DNA from: Lepidodermella squamata
Lineage: Eukaryota; Gastrotricha
Direction: 5' to 3'
Length of the DNA: 64,000 nt
Assembly: GCA_047495785.1 (NCBI GenBank)
Contig: JBLDXI010000074.1
Location: forward strand, 1,426,001-1,490,000
Position 1 is the stretch's first letter. Each line of letters starts with the position of its first letter. This document shows positions 25,801 to 38,259 of the stretch, piece after piece. The notes under the pieces were generated by a model that saw only the letters and a program-made list of their open reading frames with translations, ran no database searches and had not been told where the DNA came from. The position numbers were made by a program, and so were the translations under genes.

Positions 25801-28800
25801 AACAAACACTGACAATGGCTGGTGGCAGCGTTTGAGCAGCAGCAGCTTATCCGCTCTTCTCACATGACAGCGACATATGAACTGCGTGTTTATTACAAAA
25901 TATATTATTTTTTCTTATTTACTCTACTAAATTAATATATGTAGCGTATTTCGCAGAAAATTAATTGAATTTTTTTATTTCTGGAGGCAGCAATTTCCGA
26001 TGAAGCGCCGAATTATTTTTTCTCACTTTCAAAGGGAATTGAAATTTCTAGGTCATGCATTTTTTCAACATTTCAGATTTTTCGAAATTTCGATAATTTT
26101 GAAATTTTGAATGCATTTATTATGCCCATTATTTATTTAATTTTTTGTTTATTTAATGTGACCCGTATTACATTGAGCTATCATCTTTCATCTCTTGTAA
26201 GATTTCACTTCAGAGCCCATGATTCTCGCTAGAACAATAATTACTTTCTTGTTGATACACACTTCACAGCGTTGATGGCCCCGCGCGCCTCGTTTTAAGG
26301 TGGCGATATGGCATGCCGCCCCTTTTTCTTCACATTATTATTATTGGTGTCACACACGAATATAACAACAAAAGCTGCGCGTGTGCGCTTTAATTGCGCG
26401 ACTCGGCCAAGCGAAGAAGACGCCTCGGAAATGGGCGGCTCGTTTCTTCGCGTGTTCTTCAATCGCGTACTGCAATAATACACTACTCTAAGTAACTTAA
26501 CTAGCTGGTTATGTAACCGGCCTTCTCGTCGCCACATCATCATAACATCACTTTCATCTTTTGATTTTATTATCGCCATTTTCGATTCACTCCGATATAC
26601 TTATTACTTATTATAGAGATGACCTCGTTAAGACTGTGTTATCTTGTCTTGTTACTGATTCGCAACGAGGGCTGAAAAGGTGGACACGAAGTGGATCGAT
26701 CCCTGTTTTACAAAAACTTATTGCATGTGGTGATTTGAGCTGAGACGGCTTAGAACTGAAGCCGGTCGCAAGATCTACGCATTTTTACCGCCTTCAACCG
26801 CCATGTGCCTTGCTCAACTACTGTTTTAATTTTCTACTTTTACACCTACTATTCGATTATTCGTTGCAACTGCAAATCCCAGGTATAATATTTCAATTGA
26901 GTACTGCGGGATAAAAATCGGAAATGATATCTGTGAATTTCGAAAATTTACCAGAATCTTGAAATTTTTGAATTCCATGACTAAAAAAACTTCGACATTT
27001 GATTTTTGAATTTTCCCCTGACGATGAATTATTGTCATTGAAATTTAAAAAAAAATTTAAATTTCGATTCAAGGAATTTCGGCATATTTTTTTTCCAACA
27101 TTCTATCAGCAATACTTTTTAATTTGAACAGAAAAATTTAATTTAACTTTCAGTTCTTCAATTTTGAAGTTTTCAAGTCGTTTCAATAATTTTTTTTTTG
27201 CTTTTTTCGCAAACAGCTCATCCTCAGCTGTTGACGAACGCGAGTTCGCCGGATCAGCTGAACCGGCCGATCGGGTCGAGCGAGGTGACGCTGACGTGCG
27301 TGTTCAGCGGCACGCCGACGCCCGAGGTCACGTGGACCAAGTACTCATGGTCGCGCGGCTACGAAGTCCTGCGCCCGTCGTCCCGCATCGCCATCTCGCC
27401 GACCTCGCTCACGATACGCGCCTTCTCGAAAGCAGACTCCGGCCGGTACCAGTGCCGGGCGGCGAATTTGGTCGGCGAGGCGACGCACCAGATCTCACTG
27501 GTCGCCGACGGCTCGGTGGTCCTCATCGTCCCGCCCTCGAATGTGACCGTGGACGAGGGCGATGAGGCGGTTTTCCACTGCAAGGTCGACGGCCACCCGG
27601 CCCGCATTCGGTACCGATGGTTCCGCGATGGTACTGAAATCGCCTTCCCGCCGCCCCTCGCCGCGATTTCGTCCTCTGAATCGGCGGCCAACAGCAATAA
27701 CGGCGATGCGGTGAGGTCGCGCCTCGACCGGTACACCGCTATTTTTTCGGGCCAGTCTAGCGTTCTAGTGATAAATCCGACGAATCGGCGCGACTCGGGG
27801 CGATACTCATGCGAGGGCTCGAATACTGAAGCCGTTGTGAAAACACCAGAGGCACATCTGAGCGTAAAATGTGAGTTGAAAAATTTGATTTAATGAGGGT
27901 ATCTAGTGTGGATCAGAATTGATCCTAAATTGATGAAGGGTATAGATTGCGATCAATAAAGTTTTATTCAGTTCAGAAAAGTAGCAATTGAGTCATGTTT
28001 GATCAATATTTGATCGCTTTCAAATTGGTGTCTTTAATTTCAGGTAAATAATCGGCATGCTTTAATTTTGAATTAAATTTTGTTCTCGATTCGCTTAAAT
28101 TAGACTGTTTGATATATGACCGGCGTCAATCTTGGATCAGATTAAGTAATCAATTTTAGACAAAAAATTCCTAAATTTATCCCCACAACTGGCAACGTTT
28201 TTTTTATCGAATCGAAACCTCTAGCGACCTGATAGAGTAACGTAATTTACCTCGTTAAAGACAAGCCATTACAATGAAAATACGATTATATATAAACCCA
28301 CCGATAGATGAAGTCGTCTTCCTCAAAAATACCGTATAATTATAATGACGAACATGCTTCATATCCTAATATTTTTATTAATAGCCATTATTCCGTGAAT
28401 TTCGGCGATTAAAAATCGCTTAATGTCATGTGAACATGCGGGTATATTAAAAATAGGATGCGATGAATAAGGAAATTATTAGCCTACTTGTTCCTTTATC
28501 CCGCACACTGAGCCAATAAATTTCGTTAGTTGATTTTCCGGATGAAGGACATAGAGAGACATAGTCGTTAGATATTTCCGGCCCGCTAAGACCGTCCTGT
28601 TTATCATCATCATCATCATCAGAGAATTATTATACGCGGCCACTTTCCAGTTCGCGAGGCTTTGTCATCAATGACATATATTTCGACGCGACATAATAGA
28701 GCGGCCCTTTTTCGATTTTTTTCGTCTCTAATCAAAATTCGAATTATGTTTGTCGCTCTATACATAACAGCAGCGATCGGTAGCACCGGTTTGTCACAAT

Positions 28801-31800
28801 TGTCATTTGAAAAAAATTAAATTTTTGAATTCAACTTTGAAATTTGAAAAAATTGAAATTTCAAATTTTTTCAGGAATTTTAATTTTTCTGATTTTTATT
28901 GTGATTTTTGTTGTTTCAGTCAAGCCGCAATTCGTGAACATGAAGTCGTCGGTATACCTGCCGCTGGGCCTCAACGTGAACCTGACGTGCCAGGCGGAGG
29001 CGAACCCGCCGATTTCCAAGTACTCGTGGGCGAAGGGCAACAACTTCGACATAACAGGCCCGCGGTTCCGGTTCAGCGACGACGGGCGTGTGCTCAACAT
29101 CCAGAACGTGTCGCGCGACGACGGCGGCGCCTACATCTGCTTCGTCACCAACGACGTCGCGTCCGACAAGTTCGAAATCGACGTCCAGGTCACCGATCCG
29201 CCCGTCTTCTCGGCCGTTCCGCGGCCGTTGACGCAGGTCATCCGCGGATCGGGCGTCACTATTGCGTGTAAGGCGCACGCCTCCATTGGACCGGTCATTT
29301 CTTGGATGAAAAACGGCGCCCCTCTAGAGTCAAGTGACCGACTTCAAATTTCAGAAGGTAAAATAATTCGAAATTTTTTATGAGAATTTAAATATTTTAA
29401 ATTTTGTAACTTTGAAAGCTCTCGAATTGAGGGAATAAAAAATCGAATTGAAATCGATTGGAAATCAATATCGGTTATTTCCGATTTTCGAATTTGTTCT
29501 TATAGCTTTTCTTATGAATTTAAACCCTAATTTTGTGAAGACTGGAATGTTGATTTTTTCGCTTATTTTCAGGCAATTTGATCATCCATGACGTGACGCC
29601 GGAGGACGCGGGTGAGTACCTGTGCCTGGCGCACAATGTCGCGGCGACGGTCGTCCAGAAAACGCGCATCGTCGTCGAGGACGAGAACCGGCCGCACGCG
29701 CCGCGCAATCTAACCGTCGAAACCGGCACGTACTCGGCCACGTTGACGTGGCTGCCGGCCTACAATCGCGGCATGCAGTCCTACATCGTGCAGTACCGGG
29801 CGATCGCGACCCCGGATCTGAAGCTGACTTCGAACAGGCCGGTTTCTCCGCCGCCGTGGCAGCAGATGCGCGTGTTTCCCGAGGGCGCGCTCATGTTCAC
29901 GATTTTCAATTTGCTGCCCAATTCGACGTACGAATTTCGAGTTATGGCTCGAAGCCACGACCCGGGCGATGGTCTCTACAGCACGGCTGTGGTTGAGCGA
30001 ACCAAAGGTTAGACAAATCAACCATTTTTAGCAATAAAATTATGGAAATTTTTCACGCGATTCAACAAATTTGGGACTAAACCTATTGGAAATTCGGAAT
30101 TATGAGGAGAAATATAATTGTTCGGAATTTTCATTTTTCCATTATCGGATATTTTAGCCGAATTTGTTTCATTCTTTTTTGAAAAAATTACACTTTTTAT
30201 CGGAAATGTTTGAAAATCGAAATTTATAACATTGTTGGGATATTTTATCATTTTTTATCACATATAAAAGTTCCGAAAGTCTCTGAACAAATTCCGAATT
30301 TCCTCAATGCATAATTTCGATCGCTTTTCTCGTCAATTATCATCATCGTAAAAAAATGTGTAAATGTGCGTGTTTTGAATTACCCTTTTCCTGCTGTCCA
30401 TGGGCTTTTCCGCTCATGCAGAATTGATACGCAGTGGTAGCTTGAATGGCGGCATGCCGTTGGCCGACGACGGCTTCATCGAGGACGACTTCGCCAACTC
30501 GCCGCCCCTCGTCGCCCCGTCCCAGGCGCCGCCGCCGGCTGTTGACTCGCCGCAGCTCGGGCCGGACGCGGCCGAGGACAGCGGCGAGGCGACGGACGAT
30601 GAGTTCTACCCGATCCACGATAAGATCGACTCAACTAGTACATATATAGCAAACAATTCATAAATGGGTTTAATTTATCAGTTATTTGAGACATGCGCGA
30701 AGCTTTTGATTGAAGACCTTTTCATTTCTTCCGCGCTACACTGCTATTGGTTTGGCCTTTGAGTTTTTTAGAATTTGATTGATTGATTGAAATCGATCAT
30801 TTCACTGAGTTTTCTTGAATATTGTGATGCTGCTTTGGCCTAGCAAAAAGCGGCTGATAAGTTGTTAGCATACAGAACAGTCAGCTATTATAATAGTGAG
30901 ACGCAGACAAATTCTCCGATAATACAATAAATCGAAAATAATTGTACTTTTATCGATTTTGATTTTTCGAAACCGATAAAATTTATTTTCGATTTTAAAA
31001 ATTTTAGTTTTCTTCAAATTGATTGCATCGGAGAATTTTTCGCGTCATTGACTCTTTAATTTATTTGGCTTGAGTTCGGCTTCATTTGCTATTGTCGGGA
31101 ATGATCTTTTCGAAAAAATGGAATTTTTTCATAAAATTAACCAATTTTTTCTAATTTTTCCCATAGCTCTACAGCCGATGACTTTCATGACGGCGAGCAC
31201 AAAGTCGATGCTGAGCGACCGCAGCGTCGACCTGGTCTCGGTTCCGGAAACCCTGACGTACAACGGCGGTCCGAAGCCGGCGGCGCCGCGCAACGTCACC
31301 GGCCTGGCGGCGCCCCGCTCGATCACGCTGAGGTGGTCGCCGCCGGAGAACGCGTCGTCGCGCTTCATCGCGCACACGTGCTACGCCATCGAGTACATGG
31401 CGGGGGCGGACGCGGAGTGGCGGCAGCTCGCCAACGTCTCCGCCTCCACCGACTCGTTCGTGCTGTCGAACCCGACGCCGCGGCTCGTCTACCGGTTCCG
31501 CATCGCCGCGTGCCACGGCAAGACGCTCGGCTACTACTCGGACACGATTGTGCTGGCGGCGGAGGACGCCGGCTCGGCGCTCGTCGCCGTCTCCACCGAG
31601 ACGGCCCTGCTCGGCATCGCCGGCTGCGCCGTCGTCCTCGTCATCATCATCACCGTCGTGGTCGTGTGCGTGCGCTACAACCGCGCGCCGTCGCCCTACG
31701 ACCGCCAGCGCCGCCGCCAGTGCAAGTTCGTGGCGATCGACGGCTCGCAGAACGGCTCCCCCCTCACCGCCTCCACCCCACCCAACAAGCCGCCCGTGTA

Positions 31801-33989
31801 CCACGGCGGGCTGCTGACCACGGCGAACGGCAATGGGAATTCGAAGCTGGGCAATGGCAAGTCGCTCAATGCTATTAGCCTGCTGAACGGCAACGGGCAC
31901 CAGCACGCGTCGAAGCCGTCGTGTCCGAATTCGAACTCGATGGGTTCGTGCAACGGCCCGCTGCTGCTCGGCTCTTCGTCGTCGTCGAATTCAGGCGGAA
32001 CCGCAACTCTGCCCAAGTAAGCACACGCTTTACAAAAATCAAATTTTTCACCCCTATCAGCCGGGCGGTCACAAAAACTGAAATCAGAGCGAAAATCAAC
32101 GTAGCAATGAAGACCATAGTTGATTTGCAGAATTCTTAGAATATTTTAATTTATGAAAAAATTGAGAATTTTAGTGAATTCAAATTTTCAGGATTTTCCG
32201 AGTCCTTGAAAATCGATTTCGAAACAACATTCGTCTTCAAAGTGAAATTTCGCTCTGGTTTCAGCTAATTTCAGGCTACTGATTAAAAAACAACCTAATT
32301 TTCCTCATATTTGAACTTGACTCAATCCTCGAAATTAATAAAAATACCCTTGGTTTATTCCTACAATTTTTGGAATTTATTCTTATTAATTTGGCATGAT
32401 TTTATTATTATCACTCCTTAAGCAATTGTCGGCGGAAAGGTAAATTCCTAGAAATTGGCGTCTCTCATCATTTTATTGACTAATTAGCATGCCCTAATTT
32501 TACTTGTCCTACATTGTGTCGTTTCATTATTATTTTAATTTATAAACTGTCAAAAAATCATCAGATATTTTAATTTCGTTGTAATTATTTATTTTACATT
32601 TTGCGCATTGCATCCCGCTCGTTCGTCGTCCGTGTCCTTCATCGTCCACGTGTAAAAATTCCACAGCGGAGCTTTACGTCGAAATGACCCACGAAATGTA
32701 GATGATCAACGTCGTTGATCGTCATCTTCGCCGGCATGCCCCGTGAATTTGAAAAAAAAAGAAAATAGGCTGTACCCAAAAATATTTGCAAGCCAATCAT
32801 CGTCTCAATCAACGTCGTCATCAGAAAAAAACATGTAAAAGCATAATAGTAGAACCCTCGGTTTGTAGGCAAATTAGTTCGATGTGACCCAATCTATTCG
32901 AGTTTTCATGACAAAATTTCACTGAAGAACAATAATGAAATAGCGTAGCATGTGTTTGTGTTGTGTTGAATTTCTTTCGATCAGTTTGTTGGCTACTATT
33001 TATTATCGATTTTTTGACCCCTTTAATTTCTTTTTCGCTGATTATTTTGGCCGATTTTTGTTCTAATCTGTTGTTTGCGTCGATTTTGCAGAAAGCAACT
33101 ACCTGCAAGCGCCGCCGCACTACACAACGCTCAACGGTTCGGTGTCCATGGCAGTGCCGCCCCCGGTGCCGGCGCCGTACCACATGCCAAACAGCCAGTC
33201 GAATTCGTCGCTGACGGTGAAAACGGCCGGCGGGCGGCAGGTGCGCATTGTCGACATAGCCGAGGAGGCCGTCTAGTGATCGACACCTCGGCCACTGGCA
33301 ACCACGACGACGACAACGAGCACGAGTGCGACGACGACGACGACGAGACAACGCGCTGTCTTTCATCTAATAATAACCACCCCCATCATCATCATCATCA
33401 TCATAGTAGTAGTAGCAATCCCCACCAGCATCAACACCAACATAGCAACCACCACAGGCGCATCGGGCGCCTCGAGGCGCTGCTGCTGATGGACGACGGG
33501 CACGGCGGCGGGGCGTCGCGCGTCGTCGTCAACAACCCGGGCGGCGGCACGATGGCGCTGGCGGTGCTGGACGCCGACTACGACAATGTCGCGCAGCTGT
33601 GCGACACTTGTCACCACGTCGACTCGCTGTACGTGCGCGCGCGCTCGCCGCTCGGCCGCTTCCTCGACGCGGCGGTGCGGGGCGGCGGCGGTATGGGCGG
33701 TGCTAATCACTCGTCGATGACAACAAACACGACGGATGTGACGAGTCGCACGTCGTCGTGTGACAGCACCGGCGAGTTGTCGCTCTACTCGAATGTCCCG
33801 CACAACGGCGGCGGCAGCGGCGGTGGAGTTGACATTGCGTCGCCTCGGTTGTCCGAAATGAGGACACCGCCCGTCAACGTCTACACGCCGCCGTCGTCGC
33901 AGCACCTGTCGCCGAGAGGTGCGCCGATGCCGCCGTCGTCCAACAACAGCAAGGGGGTCACCTTTGCGCCCGATGAGACGTGTATCTAG
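13879..33989 (+). CDS. tutl: Turtle/IGSF9-type immunoglobulin superfamily receptor
   Basis: Type I membrane adhesion receptor; family members act in dendrite and axon patterning and synapse organisation. Exons: 13879-14125, 16477-16656, 17359-17502, 27217-27870, 28920-29357, 29573-30007, 30422-30637, 31167-32016, 33092-33989. Every junction is phase 1 except the last (phase 2). Exon 1 has a signal peptide ('CLAIVAFSCCIVVF'). Ig1 spans exons 2-3 ('IQWKREPD', 'EGWYRCEIHF'); exon 4 holds Ig2 and Ig3 with 'GSVVLIVPPSNVTVDEG', a hallmark of turtle/IGSF9. Exon 5 holds Ig4 and half of Ig5, exon 6 the rest of Ig5 and FN3-1 ('LTWLPAYNRGMQSYIVQY'), and exon 8 holds FN3-2, the membrane span ('GIAGCAVVLVIIITVVVV') and the cytoplasmic tail. 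About 1,353 residues if the long frame of the last exon is used; the long form ends in 'ETCI', a class I PDZ-ligand shape. Codon usage is strongly GC3-rich in exons 4-9. The frame in exon 9 is ambiguous. Confidence 0.92.
14126..17358 (+). other. Turtle introns 1 and 2
   Basis: Intron 1 (14126-16476) and intron 2 (16657-17358), donors gtatca and gtacat, acceptors tttttgtag and ttttgtag. Both are AT-rich. I see no nested gene; the open frames in them have no family resemblance. Confidence 0.7.
18206..18223. repeat. Perfect 18-bp palindrome
   Basis: gtttcctatataggaaac reads identically on both strands, in turtle intron 3. It could be a dimeric protein-binding site or chance in AT-rich DNA. Confidence 0.6.
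21395..21482 (+). CDS. tutl: Alternative first exon of turtle encoding a second signal peptide
   Basis: ATG at 21395 opens 29 codons reading as a signal peptide: 'MKPILITVFILCCRFLPAA' then 'VTADAGLNFA'. It is followed directly by donor G|gtgagt in phase 1. That is the phase required by the exon-4 acceptor at 27217, so splicing gives '...LNFAAHPQLL' in frame. The product would have its own leader and lack Ig1. It lies within intron 3, where a strong hydrophobic leader with a matching phase is unlikely by chance. It would need its own promoter upstream of 21395. RNA support is not available here. Confidence 0.6.
27871..28919 (+). other. Turtle intron 4
   Basis: Donor gtgagt, acceptor tttcag. 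AT-rich, with an ATC repeat at about 28602-28621. No other content seen. Confidence 0.7.
30422..30637 (+). CDS. tutl: Turtle exon 7: acidic, Pro-rich cassette between FN3-1 and FN3-2
   Basis: 216 nt, phase 1 at both ends, so it can be included or skipped without changing frame. It encodes 72 residues rich in Asp, Glu, Pro and Ala ('IEDDFANSPPLVAPSQAPP', 'DAAEDSGEATDDEF') with no Ig or FN3 signature. Typical turtle/IGSF9 proteins have the two FN3 domains close together, so this looks like a lineage-specific spacer. High GC3 supports coding. Confidence 0.75.
32017..33091 (+). other. Turtle intron 8
   Basis: Donor AA|gtaagc, acceptor ttttgcag. A short possible exon follows 'ttccacag' at about 32667, but no downstream donor gives the phase needed to enter the GC3-rich frame of exon 9, so I did not call it. 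Confidence 0.6.
33092..33276 (+). CDS. tutl: Turtle last exon, alternative frame with an early stop
   Basis: In the frame starting at 33094 this segment reads 'SNYLQAPPHYTTLNGS' through 'VRIVDIAEEAV' and stops at TAG 33274-33276. Of 60 codons about 51 end in G or C, the bias of the upstream turtle exons. The frame produced by direct splicing from exon 8 (phase 2) uses codons with about half G/C third positions here, yet is the frame that stays open to 33989 and regains strong bias after 33277. Either the segment is dual-coding through alternative splicing, or an intron such as CAG|gtgcgc at 33240 to ccaccag at 33428 joins the two frames, or an indel error exists. Confidence 0.5.
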
Positions 33990-34424
33990 ACCGACGCAGC
34001 TTTTTTTGCTCCTCAGAGATATCAAACGACTCAGATCAACAACATCTCATACACCTGTTCTTCTCGTCTCAACTACTACGACTACTTTGTAGACTGCTAT
34101 TTTCATGTGTTTTTTTGAGATGAAAGATGATTGCTACCTGCAGCAGCAACTGGTCGAGTGAAACTGCGACGCATAATTATTAGAATATCATAGGTATTAT
34201 TTGTATTTGTATTCGACTGTTCACTGATTTGCAACGAAACAGCTCTGACGTGTCTTATAAAAATTGCTTGTATTACTTCTGTGTAAAAAATACTTGATAA
34301 TATTTCTACTCTTAAATCAACTTTTGTGTACAGCAGCAGCGGAGATACTTCTTGGCAATGCATTACATTTGACATGTGCTGCTAACTACAGCAACGACTG
34401 ACAGAAAGATTGACAGAAAACGTG

Positions 34425-34430
34425 AATAAA
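34425..34430 (+). terminator. Polyadenylation signal for turtle
   Basis: AATAAA about 435 bases past the stop at 33989. Confidence 0.55.
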
Positions 34431-34587
34431 ATATTTGAAAATGAAATCGCAAGACTCTTTTGAAACCCACTGTACCTGCAAGCCTCAGCACCTCACGCCG
34501 TGAAATTTAGAAACCTGGTTTCTCTTCCTCTTCCCTCTCTTTCTTCCCTCTATTCTTCCCTATTCTTCCACTCTCTCTTCCCTTCTT

Positions 34588-34622
34588 CTTCCAATTGCTC
34601 TTCCAATTGCTCTTCCAATTGC
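34588..34622. repeat. Tandem 12-mer (cttccaattgct)x3
   Basis: Three head-to-tail copies at the end of a CT-rich tract that starts near 34515. Confidence 0.85.
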
Positions 34623-37308
34623 GCCAATCTGTGGCTCTCATCGAAGAGTTACACGGCCCTCGATTGGATCGTCACGACGAAAATTAAAAGCCGTATACAG
34701 TTAAATGGACTCAATCAAATTCGTCCGAACAAAAGCTGGTTGCTGACTTGAAAAGCTCGTTCCTGCTCGAGGATCCAAGTTTTCTCTAAAACTGGAGGTT
34801 AAATTTGATATTGAATTTGACTGGCTGGGTTATTTTATTGTAGTAAATGATACATGCTCTATTTTATCAAATAGTATCCTACGTCAAATATCCTTGATTG
34901 ATAGCCCTAACAATTCACATAATAGCCTGCTTCAAATATTAGCTACGCGAGTGAAAAGCAGGTTGAAGCCAGGAAAAGCATATCCCCTAAATGATTAGGA
35001 ACAAGGCTTTTCCAACTGCGGAATCACTTACGATGAAAAAGTGTTGGTGAGTTCAACCTGGCAAGCCTGTGGAAGCCGCTCATATCAACTATTAGCCTTG
35101 ATCAAAATGATGACGCAACGTTCCGGGAATAATATTTGCCTGCCCTGAATTAAACCCCCTCCAATAACCCCCCTATTTTTCGAGTTCGGAAGAAAATATT
35201 CGATAAAATACGGTATTTGAATAACGATTTTTTCTAGGCCTGTGCGTCTCAATAGCGTTGAAAATTGATTCACTTCTATTGATCACGAAAAAGCGCCGAA
35301 TGGGAGCATGACCACCCAATAATCGACCATCTTATAAAAGCGTAGGTACCTATAATTTTATTTTAGTTTCGACAAGTGCAGTTTGCCCTTGAGACAATTC
35401 AGTTTGTTCATTCATTAGTCGCCAGCTTGTTTGTTTTTCCGTTCTCTTTTTATACCGTTGAATTTCCAAGCTAATTCAATCGATCTAACAAGGCAAGTTT
35501 TTCCTCAGCTTGTTGAAGTTCGCATTTTTTGTCGTCCTAGAATTTTCTGCAAAAATAATTACTCGATCCTATATTGAATTAACAGTTTTTCGCTTGGAAT
35601 AATGAGAAAATTCCAGTTTCTGCGTCAAACGAGTTATAAAGTAACTGGTAACTGCCGGGAGCGTGTTTTACTTTTGACCAAAAAATGGGTCAACAAATTA
35701 TTCAGCAACAATTTTATTTTTGATATTTTGAAAAATTCCGCTGGTTCATATGGCCGAATTCAGCATGCATTGAGCAATCCGCAATCGATATTAGGGCGTT
35801 AATCGATAGCCAATAATCAGAGCAGTTCGAGGATTAGATTTGTGCCCCAGCTCGCAGCCCCGAATAATGATAATGATGACCTAGTTCAAATAACTGTGGC
35901 GCTTCACAGCCTGGCTCATCTCCGTCGTCACGAGGCCATCATTATATCATTATTAGGTATTATTATACGGGAACAAAGCGCGGATGCTAATATCAAAATC
36001 ACCGACCGACCGGCGTGTAAATTGCATTTCGGATGAGTGTAAGAAAAAAAAATCGCAACTTTTTTCTCTCTCGATCGCGCGCCTCATCCTCTGCTCGCAT
36101 TGTTGTACATTTTACTCTGCGTATTACAATGCGAAATGTGTCTATGTGCGCGCGTGTAGGTACCTTCAAGTGCGAATAAGAGGCTGATTTTTTCATCGTA
36201 TTTCTTGCAAAGCTCGCGCGCCACACGCGTCCCACAGCGCAATAAAATATACGTGATTATTATTATTGTCATATTTCACAATAGCGCAGCAATGCATTAC
36301 ACGTAATTTGGTAACGCAATTATACCGGCGAGGCGAAATTTTTTCCGCGCTATCGCTCGCGGACGCGGATGGCTCTCTATCGAATTAGGCCGTGTATCGA
36401 AATTTGCCAACCTTCAGCAAATCGACGTCTCAGCTGCTGGCTCTGCAGAATTCGCCGAATTCGCCTCGATCATCATCTTCATCATCATCATCATCATTTG
36501 ATTACTACCTTGGGCTCGATGTGATTACAACAACTCCCTTTATTTCGCGGCTGATAAGAAATTTTGTTGCGACTCGGAAGTTTCGCTCTAATTTACTGCT
36601 TATGGTATATTATACTCGTTGCCATCAGCTGCGATTTTTCTGACGCTTCCTGCGTTATTATTATTACTGCTTCTGCTTCTGCTTTTGCTATTATTGACAG
36701 TAGTATTTTATCGCATCGCAGCTGCTCGCGCCTTACTTTCTCGATTTTACGAATCGGTATCGTGATTATTTTATTCACCCGCCAAACCTGCCCCATTTTC
36801 ACCCGAATCAGGCAATCGCCACCAGATTGATATTTGCCCCAGAATGTTTGGGACAAGTTTGTTGCTTTTGACCATAGTAATCTTATTTTATCCTCAACCA
36901 TTTACAATTTAAACCCCCTAAAATATCCATTTAGCAGAATTCTGGACCTTTAAATGGAGAGCAGCCTCGTTTATAAGATAAGACCTTGAGATTTAGCATT
37001 CAAATTATTATGATGCGTGCATGCTTCAAGTGGTAGTCCGAAGCTTCTTGGGTTCATCACTGCCGTGTAAATCGCGCGGCATATTGCAGTTTACAGCAGC
37101 TAGCATATCGGAGAACTTGGACAACAATTACTACTCGAAGTTGTAGCCGCACGGCGTGTGGCTTTTATAGTGGTCTCAAAGTCAGGGCTCCAAGATTCAA
37201 CTTGAACGATAGAAGGGCAGGCCACAAGAATTCGACCTCAATCAAAGGTTTTGCGGATTTTGGTAGAATATTTTTAAAGTGACATCATTCAATATTCTAG
37301 ACCGAATA

Positions 37309-37317
37309 ATATTTTAC
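37309..37317. repeat. Left 9-bp target-site duplication
   Basis: atattttac, identical to 37819-37827 immediately beyond the right end of the element. Confidence 0.7.
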
Positions 37318-37818
37318 GGTTCTACGACATTTCAGCCAACTCAGATCAGCCAAAACTCAGCCTAAATTAATAAATTTCACAAAATTGGGCAATTAATTGC
37401 GTAATATCAATCAAATGATTCGAGAGGGCGCTTGGGAAGGATCAGACCCAGCGGACCTGACCCAACAACGTTGGATGTTTCAGTCGTTGAAGACGGCGTG
37501 GTCCAGGAATAAGCCGTCCTTAAGGAAGGCATGGTTCAGGAAGACCGAGACCTAGAACACGGACGCGGCAAGGTCGTAATTGCGGCGAGGCAGAGGTAGC
37601 GTCTATCAAGTATCCTAAATCTGTCAATGTTTTCGGTCAAGTCCCATGGGTCTGATCCTTCTCGAACCATTTGATTGATATTACACAATTAATTGCCCAA
37701 TTTCATGACATTAATTAATTTTGGCTGAGTTTTGGCCGAGTTGTCGTTAGCTGAGATGTCGTTTCAACGATATTACAAATGTTTGGCTGAGTTGTCTTTA
37801 GCTGAAATGTCGCACTAC
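37318..37818. mobile_element. Non-autonomous long-TIR DNA transposon (MULE-like MITE)
   Basis: 501-bp element. Left arm 37318-37450 and right arm 37646-37818 are inverted copies: for example 'gggcaattaattg', 'gtaatatcaatcaaatg' and 'aaggatcagaccca' at left reappear reverse-complemented at right. Ends share 'cgacatttcagc' in inverted orientation. Both sides are flanked by the same nine bases, atattttac (37309-37317 and 37819-37827), a target-site duplication length typical of Mutator-like elements. The right arm contains an internal near-duplicate (about 37720-37761 and 37781-37812). The middle (37451-37640) has no intact frame, so any transposition would depend on a transposase encoded elsewhere. 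The superfamily is inferred from the duplication length and long arms only. Confidence 0.75.
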
Positions 37819-37827
37819 ATATTTTAC
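37819..37827. repeat. Right 9-bp target-site duplication
   Basis: atattttac, identical to 37309-37317. Confidence 0.7.
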
Positions 37828-38259
37828 TAATATTTGCGAAGATTTGTGGGCAACATTTTTCATTTTATACAAAATTGTATCTGAGGTTTTAAATAATATA
37901 ACAAATTCCTCATGATGATTGGCCAGTAGGTCACAGGCTCAGCCTTACTACTTGAGCCAATAACTTATCTGCGTTAATTCATTTTTTGAATTTTGAATGA
38001 AGGGCGTAGTCGCGTTTCCAACCACTACGGGATAACCATTCATTGAATTTATTTCGCAAATGTTTCATAGATTGCACGATACAAGTAGCCATGGATACGA
38101 CCACCTGACTAATCAGCGTGAAAACATCGATAACGAGAATGTTTGCACGTATTAGAGCAAAATTACATCCAATGATCCAATATGGCTATATTATTTTTAG
38201 GATGCCCCTATTTGCACCTTATTGGTACTTATTACCTATCTGTGCATAATTTTTTCAAA

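Larger units (their letters stand above)
17503..27216 (+). other. Turtle intron 3 (9.7 kb)
   Basis: Donor gtaagt, acceptor aaacag. It contains the alternative first exon at 21395-21482 and probably its promoter, several GCGC-rich blocks (about 22200-22330, 23200-23340), short repeats, and a perfect 18-bp palindrome at 18206-18223. No other exon was supportable on either strand. Confidence 0.7.

Noticed and set aside
31169-31906. Long minus-strand open frame opposite turtle exon 8
   Set aside because: It is an antisense shadow produced by the GC3-rich codons; Arg/Val/Ala-rich without family resemblance.
32660-32720. Possible extra turtle exon after ttccacag
   Set aside because: From exon 8 it reads only to an early stop and has no donor in the phase needed for the GC3-rich frame of exon 9; codons are not biased.
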